37,257 nucleotides of DNA from Bacteroidales bacterium (GTDB lineage Bacteria > Bacteroidota > Bacteroidia > Bacteroidales > Muribaculaceae), in assembly GCA_900752535.1 (NCBI GenBank), contig CAADVV010000256.1, positions 1-37,257 of the forward strand, read 5' to 3'. This document shows, piece after piece, positions 22,808-31,653 of this stretch (position 1 is the first letter of the stretch; each line of letters starts with the position of its first letter). The notes under the pieces were generated by a model. It was not told the DNA's origin. It did no database searches and worked only from the letters and a program-made list of their open reading frames with translations. Position numbers and translations under genes: made by a program.

Positions 22808-23662
22808 ATGCTCTCTTGGGAGACGCTGCATATATTAAGTTGTGGAGCCGGGATGCCGAGCACCACACTGGTAGGGATGTCCTGCGAAAATGCCATGCGG
22901 GGCTATCCCGTCTGGCCGGAGATCCCCGTCTATGACGCTGTAATTTTCTGCGACCTGCACTCTGAGCCCAGTTGGGTCTATGAACAGGCGGACTTCTCCG
23001 CACGCCTGTGCGCCAGGGCCGGTATCCCGTTTTACAAACTGGATGCCGACCTATACACTGATTTCCTGCAAAACTTCGGCCAGCGCCATATTTCCAGCAT
23101 CCCCTTCTGGACGCTGGGGGAGGACGGCAGGAAGGGCAAAATGCCCCGGCAGTGTACCTATGACTACAAGATCAAGGTCATTGAGCGGTTTGTGCGCCGG
23201 GAACTTTTAGGCTACAAGCCCTACGAGCGCACACTGCCTCTGGACCTTCACGCTCACGAAATGCACATGGGGATCATGTGGGAGGAGCGCCGCCGGGCCA
23301 AGCCCAGCAAACTGGCACTGTTTGAAAACCGCTATCCGCTGGTGGAGATGGGCTGGACCCGGCCCATGTGCTACGCCTACAATCGGGAGGGGCTGGGCAT
23401 CCAGACCAGGGCCTCCTGCTGCCTGTTCTGTCCGTTTCACACCAACTACTTCTACCAGAATATCCAGTCCTATGAGCCATCCTGCTATGCCTGCGCCCTC
23501 CGGGTGGATGAGCGGGTGGAACGGTGTCAGGCCCGCCCGCCGCTGAAGAGTAGACTGTTCCTCTCCAAGACCCGGAAACGCCTGCGGGATCTGGAGCCGG
23601 CGGATTGCCGCGACGCGCAGACGTTCCTGTATGAAAACAGGGCTGTCTGGAGCGGATTTTGA
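22808..23662 (+). CDS. PAPS-reductase-like PP-loop protein
   Basis: A 284-residue protein resembling the phosphoadenosine-phosphosulfate-reductase-like proteins found on phages and mobile elements. The nucleotide loop reads SCGAGMPSTTL (11-21), in place of the SGGxDS of true PP-loop enzymes. Later blocks include AVIFCDLHSEP, the C of RQCTYDYKIKVIERF, and a Cys cluster CCLFCPFH that could hold zinc or iron-sulphur. GGAGGTG precedes ATG 22808. It lies between palindromes 7 and 8. Possible roles are nucleic-acid or nucleotide thiolation or another adenylation reaction; the true substrate is unknown. No dnd-type partner genes are present. Confidence 0.75.
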   Translation: MLSWETLHILSCGAGMPSTTLVGMSCENAMRGYPVWPEIPVYDAVIFCDLHSEPSWVYEQADFSARLCARAGIPFYKLDADLYTDFLQNFGQRHISSIPFWTLGEDGRKGKMPRQCTYDYKIKVIERFVRRELLGYKPYERTLPLDLHAHEMHMGIMWEERRRAKPSKLALFENRYPLVEMGWTRPMCYAYNREGLGIQTRASCCLFCPFHTNYFYQNIQSYEPSCYACALRVDERVERCQARPPLKSRLFLSKTRKRLRDLEPADCRDAQTFLYENRAVWSGF

Positions 23663-23679
23663 TTTGTCGTTGAATGTCG

Positions 23680-23708
23680 AAACGCGTCTCAATTCGAGAC
23701 GCGTTTTT
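23680..23708 (+). repeat. Palindromic boundary repeat, copy 8
   Basis: GTCG at 23676, perfect 11-bp stem 23680-23690 with 23696-23706, loop AATTC, T run to 23708. Terminator-like. It marks the left edge of the AT-rich cargo region; no further copy occurs until 33913. Confidence 0.9.
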
Positions 23709-23776
23709 CCGTAACCTACTTAATTGGTTGTATTTGATTTAGGGATAGGGCAATGGGCCGGACAATAAACTTTGCC

Positions 23777-23814
23777 TTGACGAAATCGCTAATGTAAAGT
23801 ATCATAAATTAGCG
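23777..23814 (+). promoter_or_regulatory. Promoter with overlapping inverted repeat upstream of araC-type gene
   Basis: TTGACG (23777-23782), 17-base spacer, TATCAT (23800-23805). The inverted repeat CGCTAAT (23787-23793) / ATTAGCG (23808-23814) brackets the -10 box, as a repressor site would. Candidate binders are the DtxR-type regulator at the far end of the locus or the AraC protein itself. Confidence 0.6.
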
Positions 23815-23846
23815 CACACTAACCAGAAAAAGGGGGGAAATATACT

Positions 23847-24824
23847 TTGTTACAAGCAAAATCAACGGCCAAGAAAGAAGAAATGTTGGATGTTTTTGAA
23901 GCACGAGCGGCGATTATGAAAGAAACAGACGCCGAAATTAAATATCAGATGCGATGTGATACGCAAAGCGGATTTATGCATTGCTATCATTTATTTCCCG
24001 GTATTGAGTTAGCATATTCTACTTTTGAAGCATCCTCATGCAGGATGAGAAACAGAGCAATGCCTAATATTTTAGAAATTGCATTTTGCCGGGCTGGTAG
24101 ATTTGAATGTGAATACAAGCATGGATTTGTTACATATTTAGGAGAAGGAGATTTTGCCGTTAGTGTTCTTTCTCCTGAACAGGAGCCACCAGCCTTTCCA
24201 ATCGGCTACTATGATGGAATTGCCATTATCGTTAATCTGGACATCACTGGCCCGTCTTTTGATAATATAATAGAAGGGGTATCTATTGACCTAAGAGAAC
24301 TGGCTCAAAAATTCTGTGCTGATCATTGTTGTTCCGTTATCAAAACCCCACCTAACCTTCTTCATGTTTTCAATGAGATCTGCGATGTGCGAGATACTGC
24401 CCCAATGGGGTATTTGCGATTAAAAGTGTTAGAGAGTTTTTTTCTGCTCTCTCAAATGCTTCCCAGTGAAAATTTTGAAACAGCGGCATATTATTCGGCC
24501 AGTCAAATCAAAAAAATTAAAGCACTAAAGCAGGAATTGACAACGCAACTTGACAGCCGTGAGTCCTTAAAAAGCATGGCCGAACGATATGGAATGAGCC
24601 TAACCTCTCTAAAAGATTGTTTTAGAGCAGTCTACGGAAAACCTATCCATGCTTTTCAGCGAGAATACAAAATGCAGGTGGCTACAAAAATGCTGGTAGC
24701 AACGTCGTTGTCAATCGCCGAAATATCCGGTAGATTGGGATATGAAAACCCGAACAAGTTTTCCTCCGCATTTAAGGAAATCATAGGGGTGTCCCCTACT
24801 GAATATCGGAAGGAACGCAAATAG
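23847..24824 (+). CDS. AraC-family transcriptional regulator
   Basis: A 325-residue protein. The N-terminal about 220 residues form a ligand-binding-type domain. The C-terminus is a double helix-turn-helix (about 230-322: SLKSMAERYGMSLTSLKDCF, then SIAEISGRLGYENPNKFSSAFK and the GVSPTEYRK ending). It resembles the branch containing siderophore regulators such as PchR and YbtA, in which the chelate is the inducer. The start is TTG 23847, 9 bases after AGGGGGG. It is the first gene of the AT-rich cargo and probably activates the transporter genes downstream. Confidence 0.9.
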   Translation: MLQAKSTAKKEEMLDVFEARAAIMKETDAEIKYQMRCDTQSGFMHCYHLFPGIELAYSTFEASSCRMRNRAMPNILEIAFCRAGRFECEYKHGFVTYLGEGDFAVSVLSPEQEPPAFPIGYYDGIAIIVNLDITGPSFDNIIEGVSIDLRELAQKFCADHCCSVIKTPPNLLHVFNEICDVRDTAPMGYLRLKVLESFFLLSQMLPSENFETAAYYSASQIKKIKALKQELTTQLDSRESLKSMAERYGMSLTSLKDCFRAVYGKPIHAFQREYKMQVATKMLVATSLSIAEISGRLGYENPNKFSSAFKEIIGVSPTEYRKERK

Positions 24825-24887
24825 CTGGCCGTTTGGATAGATTGCGGCCTTTTGGAGTGGAAGAAAAATAGGATAGGGATTATTATT

Positions 24888-24926
24888 TGCTGTGCGGTTA
24901 GATGTCGCTAACCGCACAGCATTTTT
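24888..24926 (+). terminator. Strong terminator between araC-type gene and transporter operon
   Basis: TGCTGTGCGGTTAG (24888-24901), loop ATGTCG, complementary arm 24908-24921, then TTTTT. A 14-bp perfect stem. The transporter start codon is only 16 bases further on, so the operon is either transcribed through this hairpin or starts upstream of it; an attenuator is possible. Confidence 0.85.
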
Positions 24927-24942
24927 ATTGGGAGGGAAACGA

Positions 24943-25905
24943 ATGAGCAAGGCGACAAGGCGATTTATCGTCAATAAAGTCCTTGAAATGCTTATAACGC
25001 TCGTTGTTGTCACGCTGATTTCTTTCCTGCTTGTGCGCCTATCGCCCATTGATCCGGCAGAAGCGTATGCTCGCCGGTCATTTGCCGCATTTAGCTTTAC
25101 GGATGAGCAGATGGAGGCGCTGCGGGAAGATATGGGCCTCAATGACCCGCTGCCCGTACAGTATGTGACTTGGGTACGGGATGCGCTCCATTTAGATTTT
25201 GGGGAATCCTTTGTAAGCGGGCAGCCAGTGTTTGAGAAAGTCACAACAGCTATTGGCATTACCGTAACGATTGTATTGATTTCTGCCATTATTCAAGCAG
25301 TTTTCATTCTTCTGTTCGGCTGTCTTTGTTATCTGACAAGAAAAAGAATGATTGGCCATGCGCTGATTTTTCTGTGTATTGCAGGAGTGTCCATCCCATC
25401 CTTTTTCTTTGCCAGTTCCTACCTCGATATTTTTGCTGTCAAGCTCGGTTTGACATCGGTGGTAGGAAACACGGGACTGATGCGGTACCTCCCGGCAGCG
25501 GTCTGTATCGCCATTGGGTGTATCGCCCTGTTTTCGCCCATGCTGGCGAATAACATTCAAAAAGAAATGGAGCAAGACAGTGCTTTCTACGCTCGTTGCA
25601 GAGGTTTATCTGAAGGGAAAATCCTGTTACGATACGCACTTCCCAGCGCGGTTGTAACACTTCTACCCAGCTTCTGCCAGATGCTCGGACTTTGTATGGC
25701 TGGTTCTGCGATTGTAGAGCGCGTGTTTTCCCTGCCGGGGCTTGGTTACTTAATCATTGACAGCGTGCTGTATCGGGATTCGCCTGTTATCCACGCAACA
25801 ATTCTGTTCCTTGCGTTTTCGCTGGTAATGTTCAATATTCTTTCGGATATACTACGGCGAATTTTGCAACGGGATGCTTCTGCGAGAGAGGGGGCCAGAC
25901 TATGA
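24943..25905 (+). CDS. ABC transporter permease, OppB/NikB type
   Basis: A 320-residue inner-membrane permease of the peptide/nickel importer family. It has an N-terminal helix (VLEMLITLVVVTLISFLLVRLSPIDPAEAYA), the typical DPAEAY and LNDPLPVQYVTW blocks, and an EAA-like loop (YARCRGLSEGKILLRYALPSA). GGGAGGG precedes ATG 24943. The stop overlaps the next permease (ATGA). It pairs with that protein to form the channel for the substrate delivered by the lipoprotein at 28198. Confidence 0.92.
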   Translation: MSKATRRFIVNKVLEMLITLVVVTLISFLLVRLSPIDPAEAYARRSFAAFSFTDEQMEALREDMGLNDPLPVQYVTWVRDALHLDFGESFVSGQPVFEKVTTAIGITVTIVLISAIIQAVFILLFGCLCYLTRKRMIGHALIFLCIAGVSIPSFFFASSYLDIFAVKLGLTSVVGNTGLMRYLPAAVCIAIGCIALFSPMLANNIQKEMEQDSAFYARCRGLSEGKILLRYALPSAVVTLLPSFCQMLGLCMAGSAIVERVFSLPGLGYLIIDSVLYRDSPVIHATILFLAFSLVMFNILSDILRRILQRDASAREGARL

Positions 25906-26693
25906 GCCGGACAAAACATATTCTCTCGTATGCGATTCCGATTGTAATATTGCTGTTTTTCCTGTTCGGATCGTTTTTTGCTCCTCACGATCCGACGGCC
26001 ACAAATATTCGGGACAAATATCTACCCAGCAGCGCAGAATATCCGTTTGGAACAGACGATTTCGGCCGCTGCGAGTTTTCGCGTATCCTTGAAGGAGGGA
26101 AAACAACTTTAGGTATTGTGCTGGTCGGATCGGCCATTGTCATTTTGCTTGGTATCCTCTTTGGTATCTTACTGGCAAAGACAGGTCGCCGTAGAAATAT
26201 CCTTGCAGAAAGTATTTTGAACGCAGTTACAGCGATACCACCGGTGGCTTATCTAATTATCTTCATCGGTATTTGGGGGAACAGCATTCCTACTATGCTG
26301 GTGGCACTGACGGCATCTTTAATCCTTCGGATGATTAAACTGGTCAAAACTTTGATTGAGGTTGAGTACGACAAAGCATACATCATGTGTGCGATTGCCT
26401 GCGGTGCAAGCAAGGCGCGGATCATGCTGGTACATATACTTCCCAATATTATCCGTGACATCGTGCAATTTATCTGCCTCTCCTGCGCAGAAATGATTAT
26501 TGCGATTTCCGGTTTCTCATTCATCGGCCTTTCTCTGGGCGATGATGTAATTGATTGGGGTGTTATGCTTTCCGACGCAAGGGCGCTGGCCGGAACTCAT
26601 CCACAGTTGCTCCTTTATCCGATCCTCTTTATCTTTATCAGCTCCCTCTGTTTCAACTACTTGGGGCGGCTTTTGGAAAAGGAGGGGGCCTGA
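25902..26693 (+). CDS. ABC transporter permease, OppC/NikC type
   Basis: A 263-residue second permease of the same importer. Typical features are the N-terminal helix, FFAPHDPTATN, YPFGTDDFGRCEFSRILEGGKTTLGIVL and the EAA-like loop (AIACGASKARIMLVHILPN). The start ATG overlaps the first permease stop. Its last base is shared with the start of the first ATPase gene, so the importer genes are translationally coupled. Confidence 0.92.
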   Translation: MSRTKHILSYAIPIVILLFFLFGSFFAPHDPTATNIRDKYLPSSAEYPFGTDDFGRCEFSRILEGGKTTLGIVLVGSAIVILLGILFGILLAKTGRRRNILAESILNAVTAIPPVAYLIIFIGIWGNSIPTMLVALTASLILRMIKLVKTLIEVEYDKAYIMCAIACGASKARIMLVHILPNIIRDIVQFICLSCAEMIIAISGFSFIGLSLGDDVIDWGVMLSDARALAGTHPQLLLYPILFIFISSLCFNYLGRLLEKEGA

Positions 26694-27487
26694 TGCTTGA
26701 GATCAAAAATCTGACCGTGAAAGTAAAAAATGACGCACCGATTTTAACCGATGTTTCATTGTCTATTGACGAAGGGACTTGTATTGGACTGACAGGAGCC
26801 AGCGGGTCTGGGAAAACAACTTTGATTAAATCCATCATGGGAATGAACGGCGGTGATCTGGAAATCCCACAGGGTCAAGTTCTCCTGGATGGAGACAATT
26901 TGCTGACGCATAGTGCAAAGGAGCGCCGAATGCTTTGCGGAAAAACGATTGGATTTATTCCGCAAAACCCAATGACAGCGTTTTTTCCACACGCAAAGAT
27001 GGAGCGGCAGATTATTGAAACGCTCCGTATGCACACTGGTTTGGACAAAAAACAGGCCCATGCGCTTGCGGAAGATGTGCTGCGGCAGGTCAACCTGACC
27101 GATACAAAGCGAGTGCTGAGTGCATACCCTGGAGAGTTATCCGGTGGTATGCTTCAGCGGATTGCTATGGCGCTGATTTTGGGGACAAAGCCTAAATATG
27201 TTCTGGCAGACGAACCGACCAGTGCCCTTGACGAATCAAATCGGGACTTGTTGCTGGAACTCTTGCGGGAGTATCAGAAAAATGCTGCTATCCTTTTCAT
27301 TTCCCATGATACTGAGGCAATGAAAACCCTATGTTCTATCACTCATGTGATGGAACATGGGGAAATTATTGAAACGCAGGCAACCGAGCAGCTATTCATC
27401 CACCCGCAGCAGCCGTGGACCAAACGCTTTGCCGAAGCTGCTTGCCACCGGGAGGAGGTGAACTGGAAATGGACCGCATTGAATTAA
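26693..27487 (+). CDS. ABC transporter ATP-binding protein, OppD/NikD type
   Basis: A 264-residue ATPase. Walker A GASGSGKTT at 35-43, signature LSGGMLQR, Walker B YVLADEPTSALD and the SHD switch are all present. I chose ATG 26693, after AAGGAGGGGG; the open frame extends upstream only as a shadow of the permease gene. It is the first of two coupled ATPases for the importer. Confidence 0.93.
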   Translation: MLEIKNLTVKVKNDAPILTDVSLSIDEGTCIGLTGASGSGKTTLIKSIMGMNGGDLEIPQGQVLLDGDNLLTHSAKERRMLCGKTIGFIPQNPMTAFFPHAKMERQIIETLRMHTGLDKKQAHALAEDVLRQVNLTDTKRVLSAYPGELSGGMLQRIAMALILGTKPKYVLADEPTSALDESNRDLLLELLREYQKNAAILFISHDTEAMKTLCSITHVMEHGEIIETQATEQLFIHPQQPWTKRFAEAACHREEVNWKWTALN

Positions 27488-28167
27488 ATAACCTCACCAG
27501 AACCTACTATGATGCGCAAGGGGAAGCATTCTGTGCATTGGATCACGCCTCCCTGATATGGGAGCAGGGCCATAGCATCGCCATTATGGGAGAAAGCGGC
27601 AGTGGAAAAAGTACCCTGGCCCGATTGATGATTGGACTGGAACGCCCCTCTGAGGGACAAGTCCTTATCAATGGTGTTGATACCACAAAATGGGGTCTGC
27701 GGGAATGGAGAAAATATCGGGGCAAAATCCAGGCGGTATTTCAGGATGCTGGCGGAACGCTAAATCCATCATGGAGTACATCCAAAAATGTAGAGGAAGC
27801 CCTTGTAAATCTGACTAATCTTTCTCCGTCGCAGCGAAAAAACCGTATTGCTGAATTGATGGACCAAACTGGTTTATCCAAAAGTCTCCTTGATACTCCG
27901 GTCCGAAAACTGTCCGGCGGGGAACAGCGGCGGCTTGCATTGCTGCGCTCCCTATCTATATCACCGGAATTTCTAATTCTGGACGAAGTAACCGCAGGTC
28001 TTGATTTGATTTCAACAGAGGCGGTCCTTCAACTTTTGGAAAAATATGAGCAGGAGCATGACTGCGCCTACTTGGTCATTACCCATGACATTCAAGTTGC
28101 CTCGCGGCTCTGCGAGGTCATTTATGAGATCGAACACGGCAAATTTACTAAAAAGGCCGTTCGATAA
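27469..28167 (+). CDS. ABC transporter ATP-binding protein, OppF/NikE type
   Basis: A 232-residue ATPase. Walker A GESGSGKST at 41-49, signature LSGGEQRR, Walker B LILDEVTAGLD and switch THD are present. GGAGGAGGTG precedes ATG 27469, which lies 19 bases inside the preceding gene. It is shorter than many OppF proteins, lacking their extended C-terminal metal-binding tail. Confidence 0.92.
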   Translation: MDRIELNNLTRTYYDAQGEAFCALDHASLIWEQGHSIAIMGESGSGKSTLARLMIGLERPSEGQVLINGVDTTKWGLREWRKYRGKIQAVFQDAGGTLNPSWSTSKNVEEALVNLTNLSPSQRKNRIAELMDQTGLSKSLLDTPVRKLSGGEQRRLALLRSLSISPEFLILDEVTAGLDLISTEAVLQLLEKYEQEHDCAYLVITHDIQVASRLCEVIYEIEHGKFTKKAVR

Positions 28168-28197
28168 ATATAAAATCACAGAAAGGAACGAAACGAG

Positions 28198-29823
28198 ATG
28201 AAACGAACCAAACGTGTTTTGGGCCTCGCTCTTGCCGCTGTTATGTGTATGGGTCTGCTTGCCGGCTGCGGCGGAACCCCCAGCAACAGCGACACCGCTG
28301 ATGAAACAAGCGGAACGGAAACGAGCGAAAAGGTCTTGAACATCGCCACGATTGGCGAAACAACAACCCTTTCTCCCCTCTATATGATTGCGGATAACCG
28401 CCCCACTCAGAAACTGCTTTATGAGGGTCTTGTGAAATATGTGGATGGGGAGATCCAACCGGTACTGGCGGAAGATTGGGAACTGAGTGAAGATGGCACA
28501 CAACTTACCTTTTATCTACGTCAGGGTGTGACCTTCCATGATGGAGAACCTTTTAATGCAGAGGCAGCGATTGCCAATATTGAGTCCTGGCATATCAACC
28601 CGTCTTTCGCATCGCTGCCCGGTGTTGTCAACTATACCAATATTGAGGCGGTGGATGAATACACCATCCGTCTGACCTATGATACGCCATACTTTGCATA
28701 CATCAACGATTTTTGCTGGCCGGATGTCTGCACTATGATTTCTCCGAAACTGATTACCCAGGGAGACTTCCAGACCGTCAACGGTTATGCCGGAACCGGC
28801 CCTTACATCTATGATGAATATGTGGCGGGCCAGTACACCACCTTTGTCCGCAACGAAAACTATTGGGGTGAGCAGCCCTACTACGACAAAATCGTAGCGA
28901 AGTACATTCCTGACAATGCCTCTCGTGTGCAGGCGCTCCAAACCGGCGAAATCGACCTGATCTATGGATCGGCTGAATTGAGCTATGAGGACTACAATCA
29001 GGCGATTGCTATTGATGGGATTGAAGGAAAATTTGCTCCTTCCGGCTCCACGGTCCGCAATATCATTCTGAATTTCAATGGAAATCTGTCTGATTTGAGT
29101 GTGCGCCAGGCCCTGGCGTATGCCATTGACAAAGAGGCAATTTCCGAGGGCCTGACCTATGGCTATGAGCCTGTGGCTGATACCATTGTACCGGATGGAA
29201 CTCCATACTCGGATATTTGCGGCACGATAGATTATACCTACAATGTGGATCGTGCCAATCAGCTTCTTGACGAGGCCGGATGGGCCATGAACGAATCCAC
29301 CGGAATCCGGGAAAAGGATGGGACTCCGCTCCATGTGGTCTTTACCTGCCCCACGGACGACAGCACCATCGGTTCCATCGCAACTTTGATCCAGAGCCAG
29401 CTTGCTGAAGTTGGAATTGAAGTTGAGATTAAGAGCATGGAAAAGATGGAATGGTACGCAAGCTATATGGAACCCACGGGATGGGATATTACCGCTATGA
29501 CCGCAGGTTTCTTCAATTATGCCATGCCGCAATGCTGGTTCTCTGCGATGATGGCTCAAATGCCAGAAGATGTTTCCATCCCGCTGTTGGACAATTCTGA
29601 TGAGTTTATTTCCGCATTGAGCGAGTTTAAGACCTGCAACGATGATACCCGGCTGCGGGAGCTGTTTGAACTGCTCATCAATACAGATCTTGACCAGGTG
29701 CTGGATGTTCCTCTCACTCACCAGATGGATATGATTGTCTACAACACGGATAAGATTGCAGATTATAACTTTGCTTCTGATTATGCTTTCCTGGATGTGA
29801 CACAGATCACTCCGGCAGAATAA
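28198..29823 (+). CDS. Solute-binding lipoprotein, family 5 (peptide/nickel/metallophore type)
   Basis: A 541-residue extracellular receptor. A lipoprotein signal peptide ends in LLAGC, with the lipid-carrying Cys at residue 24, followed by a Ser/Thr linker. The mature part has SBP_bac_5 hallmarks: LYEGLVKYVDGEIQPVLAEDWELSEDG, TFYLRQGVTFHDGEPFNA, GTGPYIYDEY, and RQALAYAIDKEAI. It lies 30 bases after the second ATPase gene. Family members bind oligopeptides, nickel chelates or metallophores; the neighbouring YbtPQ-like transporters and DtxR-type regulator favour a metal chelate, but this is inferred. Confidence 0.92.
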   Translation: MKRTKRVLGLALAAVMCMGLLAGCGGTPSNSDTADETSGTETSEKVLNIATIGETTTLSPLYMIADNRPTQKLLYEGLVKYVDGEIQPVLAEDWELSEDGTQLTFYLRQGVTFHDGEPFNAEAAIANIESWHINPSFASLPGVVNYTNIEAVDEYTIRLTYDTPYFAYINDFCWPDVCTMISPKLITQGDFQTVNGYAGTGPYIYDEYVAGQYTTFVRNENYWGEQPYYDKIVAKYIPDNASRVQALQTGEIDLIYGSAELSYEDYNQAIAIDGIEGKFAPSGSTVRNIILNFNGNLSDLSVRQALAYAIDKEAISEGLTYGYEPVADTIVPDGTPYSDICGTIDYTYNVDRANQLLDEAGWAMNESTGIREKDGTPLHVVFTCPTDDSTIGSIATLIQSQLAEVGIEVEIKSMEKMEWYASYMEPTGWDITAMTAGFFNYAMPQCWFSAMMAQMPEDVSIPLLDNSDEFISALSEFKTCNDDTRLRELFELLINTDLDQVLDVPLTHQMDMIVYNTDKIADYNFASDYAFLDVTQITPAE

Positions 29824-29892
29824 CTCAGTTTGGCGATGCGGGGTGGTCGGGAGGAGCCGGCTGCCCCGTATTGCTTTTATGGAGGGTGAGAG

Positions 29893-31653
29893 ATGATGAA
29901 ACAGACACCATCGCCAGTCAAACGGTTATGGGAGCTGGCTGGCGCACATCGGAGAGCCTATGCGCTCTCCATCATCCTGGCTATTTTGGGCGTGGCCTGT
30001 GGGATGATCCCATACTTTGCTATCGCTTATATCATGCTCTGTCTGATTGATGGCGTGACTGCCCTAAACACTTATGCGCTTTGGTGCGGTGTAATATTGC
30101 TTGGTTTCACACTAAAACTGCTTTTTTCTACCCTTTCAACAACCGTATCTCATACAGCGACATTCCAGACTTTGAAAGAAGTACGTATTAAAATTGCCGA
30201 CAAACTCTCACGGGTGCCAATGGGTTACATCATGGATCAATCCTCTGGCCGGTTCAAGGATATCATCGTTGATCGGGTAGAGAGCATGGAGCCGATTCTG
30301 GCCCATCTGGTGCCGGAAATGACCTCAAACCTGTTCGTACCCCTGTGCATCATTGTCTATTTGTTCATTTTAGACTGGCGCATGGCACTGGCTTCTCTTG
30401 TGACTTTGCCCATTGGTTTTCTGTGCTATATGGGAATGTCACGAGGGTATAGCGAACGCTTTTCCGGCTTGATGAAACGGGTTCAAAAAATGAACGCCAC
30501 GATTATTGAGTATGTAGGCGGTATTGAGGTTATCAAGGCATTCAATCAGTCGGCCAACTCTTATCAGAAATATTCCGATGCGGTCAATGACGATGCCCGT
30601 TATGCGGTTGACTGGATGAAGGACACGCAGTTGTTTATGTCTATGAGCAATACGATCTGGCCCAGTGTTTGGTTGGCGGTTCTTCCCATTGGTGCAGTCT
30701 TGTATCAACATGGAACCCTGTCCGCTCCGGTTTTTCTGACCATTATGATTTTGTCCCTGGGTATTGTCGGCCCGATTTTGGGAGCGATTAAATTTACTGA
30801 CAATATTTCGCAGCTTGGCACGATTGTTGGAGAGGTTGGAAATCTGCTGGATGCCCCAGAAATGGTGAGGCCGGACCACGATGCTGATATTCACGACCTG
30901 TCTATTCACTTCCAGGATGTTTCGTTTTCTTATGACCTGAAGGCCCCGATGCCGATATTGGACCATATCAATCTGATAATAAAGCCTGGAACGATGACAG
31001 CTTTAGTAGGACCGTCCGGTTCTGGCAAGTCAACGATTACGAAATTGATTACTGGCTTTTGGGAGGCAACATCCGGCGTGATTACTCTTGGCGGGGTGGA
31101 TTTGAAGAAGATTCCCCTGTCGCAGCTTTCCTCTTATGTGTCTTATGTATCGCAGGATAATTACCTTTTTGACGAAAGCATCCGTGAAAACATCCGTATG
31201 GGGAGGTTGTCGGCTACCGATCAAGAAGTGGAGGATGTCGCCCGAAAATGTGGCTGCCATGACTTCATCATGGGCCTGGAGCATGGATATGACACGATTG
31301 TGGGCGGTGCAGGCGGCCACTTGTCGGGTGGTGAACGTCAGCGAATTGCCATCGCCAGAGCTATGTTGAAAGACGCCCCTATTATTATCTTCGACGAGGC
31401 AACAGCCTATCTTGACCCTGAGAATGAAAGCCTAATTCAAGAGGCTATTTCAAAATTGGTACAGGGCAAAACGCTGATTATGGTCGCTCATCGACTCTAT
31501 ACGGTGACAGGAGCGGATCAGCTTGTGGTGGTGAATCAAGGGCGGATCGAGGCAACCGGCACACATGAGGAACTTCTGCAAAAATGCCCGCTCTACAAAG
31601 AAATGTGGCAGGCCCATATTGGGAGCCGTGATGAAGGAGGTGCAACGGCATGA
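29893..31653 (+). CDS. ABC half transporter, YbtP/IrtA-like
   Basis: A 586-residue fused membrane-ATPase protein. About six helices occupy residues 20-310, then Walker A GPSGSGKST (373-381), signature LSGGERQR, Walker B IIIFDEATAYLD and switch AHR. It is built like an exporter but belongs, by context, to the type that imports siderophores as a heterodimer (YbtPQ, IrtAB). GGAGGGTGAG precedes ATG 29893. Its stop overlaps the next gene's ATG. Export of a product cannot be excluded from sequence. Confidence 0.88.
   Translation: MMKQTPSPVKRLWELAGAHRRAYALSIILAILGVACGMIPYFAIAYIMLCLIDGVTALNTYALWCGVILLGFTLKLLFSTLSTTVSHTATFQTLKEVRIKIADKLSRVPMGYIMDQSSGRFKDIIVDRVESMEPILAHLVPEMTSNLFVPLCIIVYLFILDWRMALASLVTLPIGFLCYMGMSRGYSERFSGLMKRVQKMNATIIEYVGGIEVIKAFNQSANSYQKYSDAVNDDARYAVDWMKDTQLFMSMSNTIWPSVWLAVLPIGAVLYQHGTLSAPVFLTIMILSLGIVGPILGAIKFTDNISQLGTIVGEVGNLLDAPEMVRPDHDADIHDLSIHFQDVSFSYDLKAPMPILDHINLIIKPGTMTALVGPSGSGKSTITKLITGFWEATSGVITLGGVDLKKIPLSQLSSYVSYVSQDNYLFDESIRENIRMGRLSATDQEVEDVARKCGCHDFIMGLEHGYDTIVGGAGGHLSGGERQRIAIARAMLKDAPIIIFDEATAYLDPENESLIQEAISKLVQGKTLIMVAHRLYTVTGADQLVVVNQGRIEATGTHEELLQKCPLYKEMWQAHIGSRDEGGATA

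Noticed and set aside
28516..29721. Minus-strand open frame opposite the lipoprotein gene
   Set aside because: A shadow of the family 5 receptor gene; no ribosome site and no domain.
29824..29892. Hairpin between the lipoprotein and the first half-transporter gene as a terminator
   Set aside because: GGGG/CCCC pairing exists around 29839-29869, but the stem is interrupted and lacks a T run, so the support is weak.
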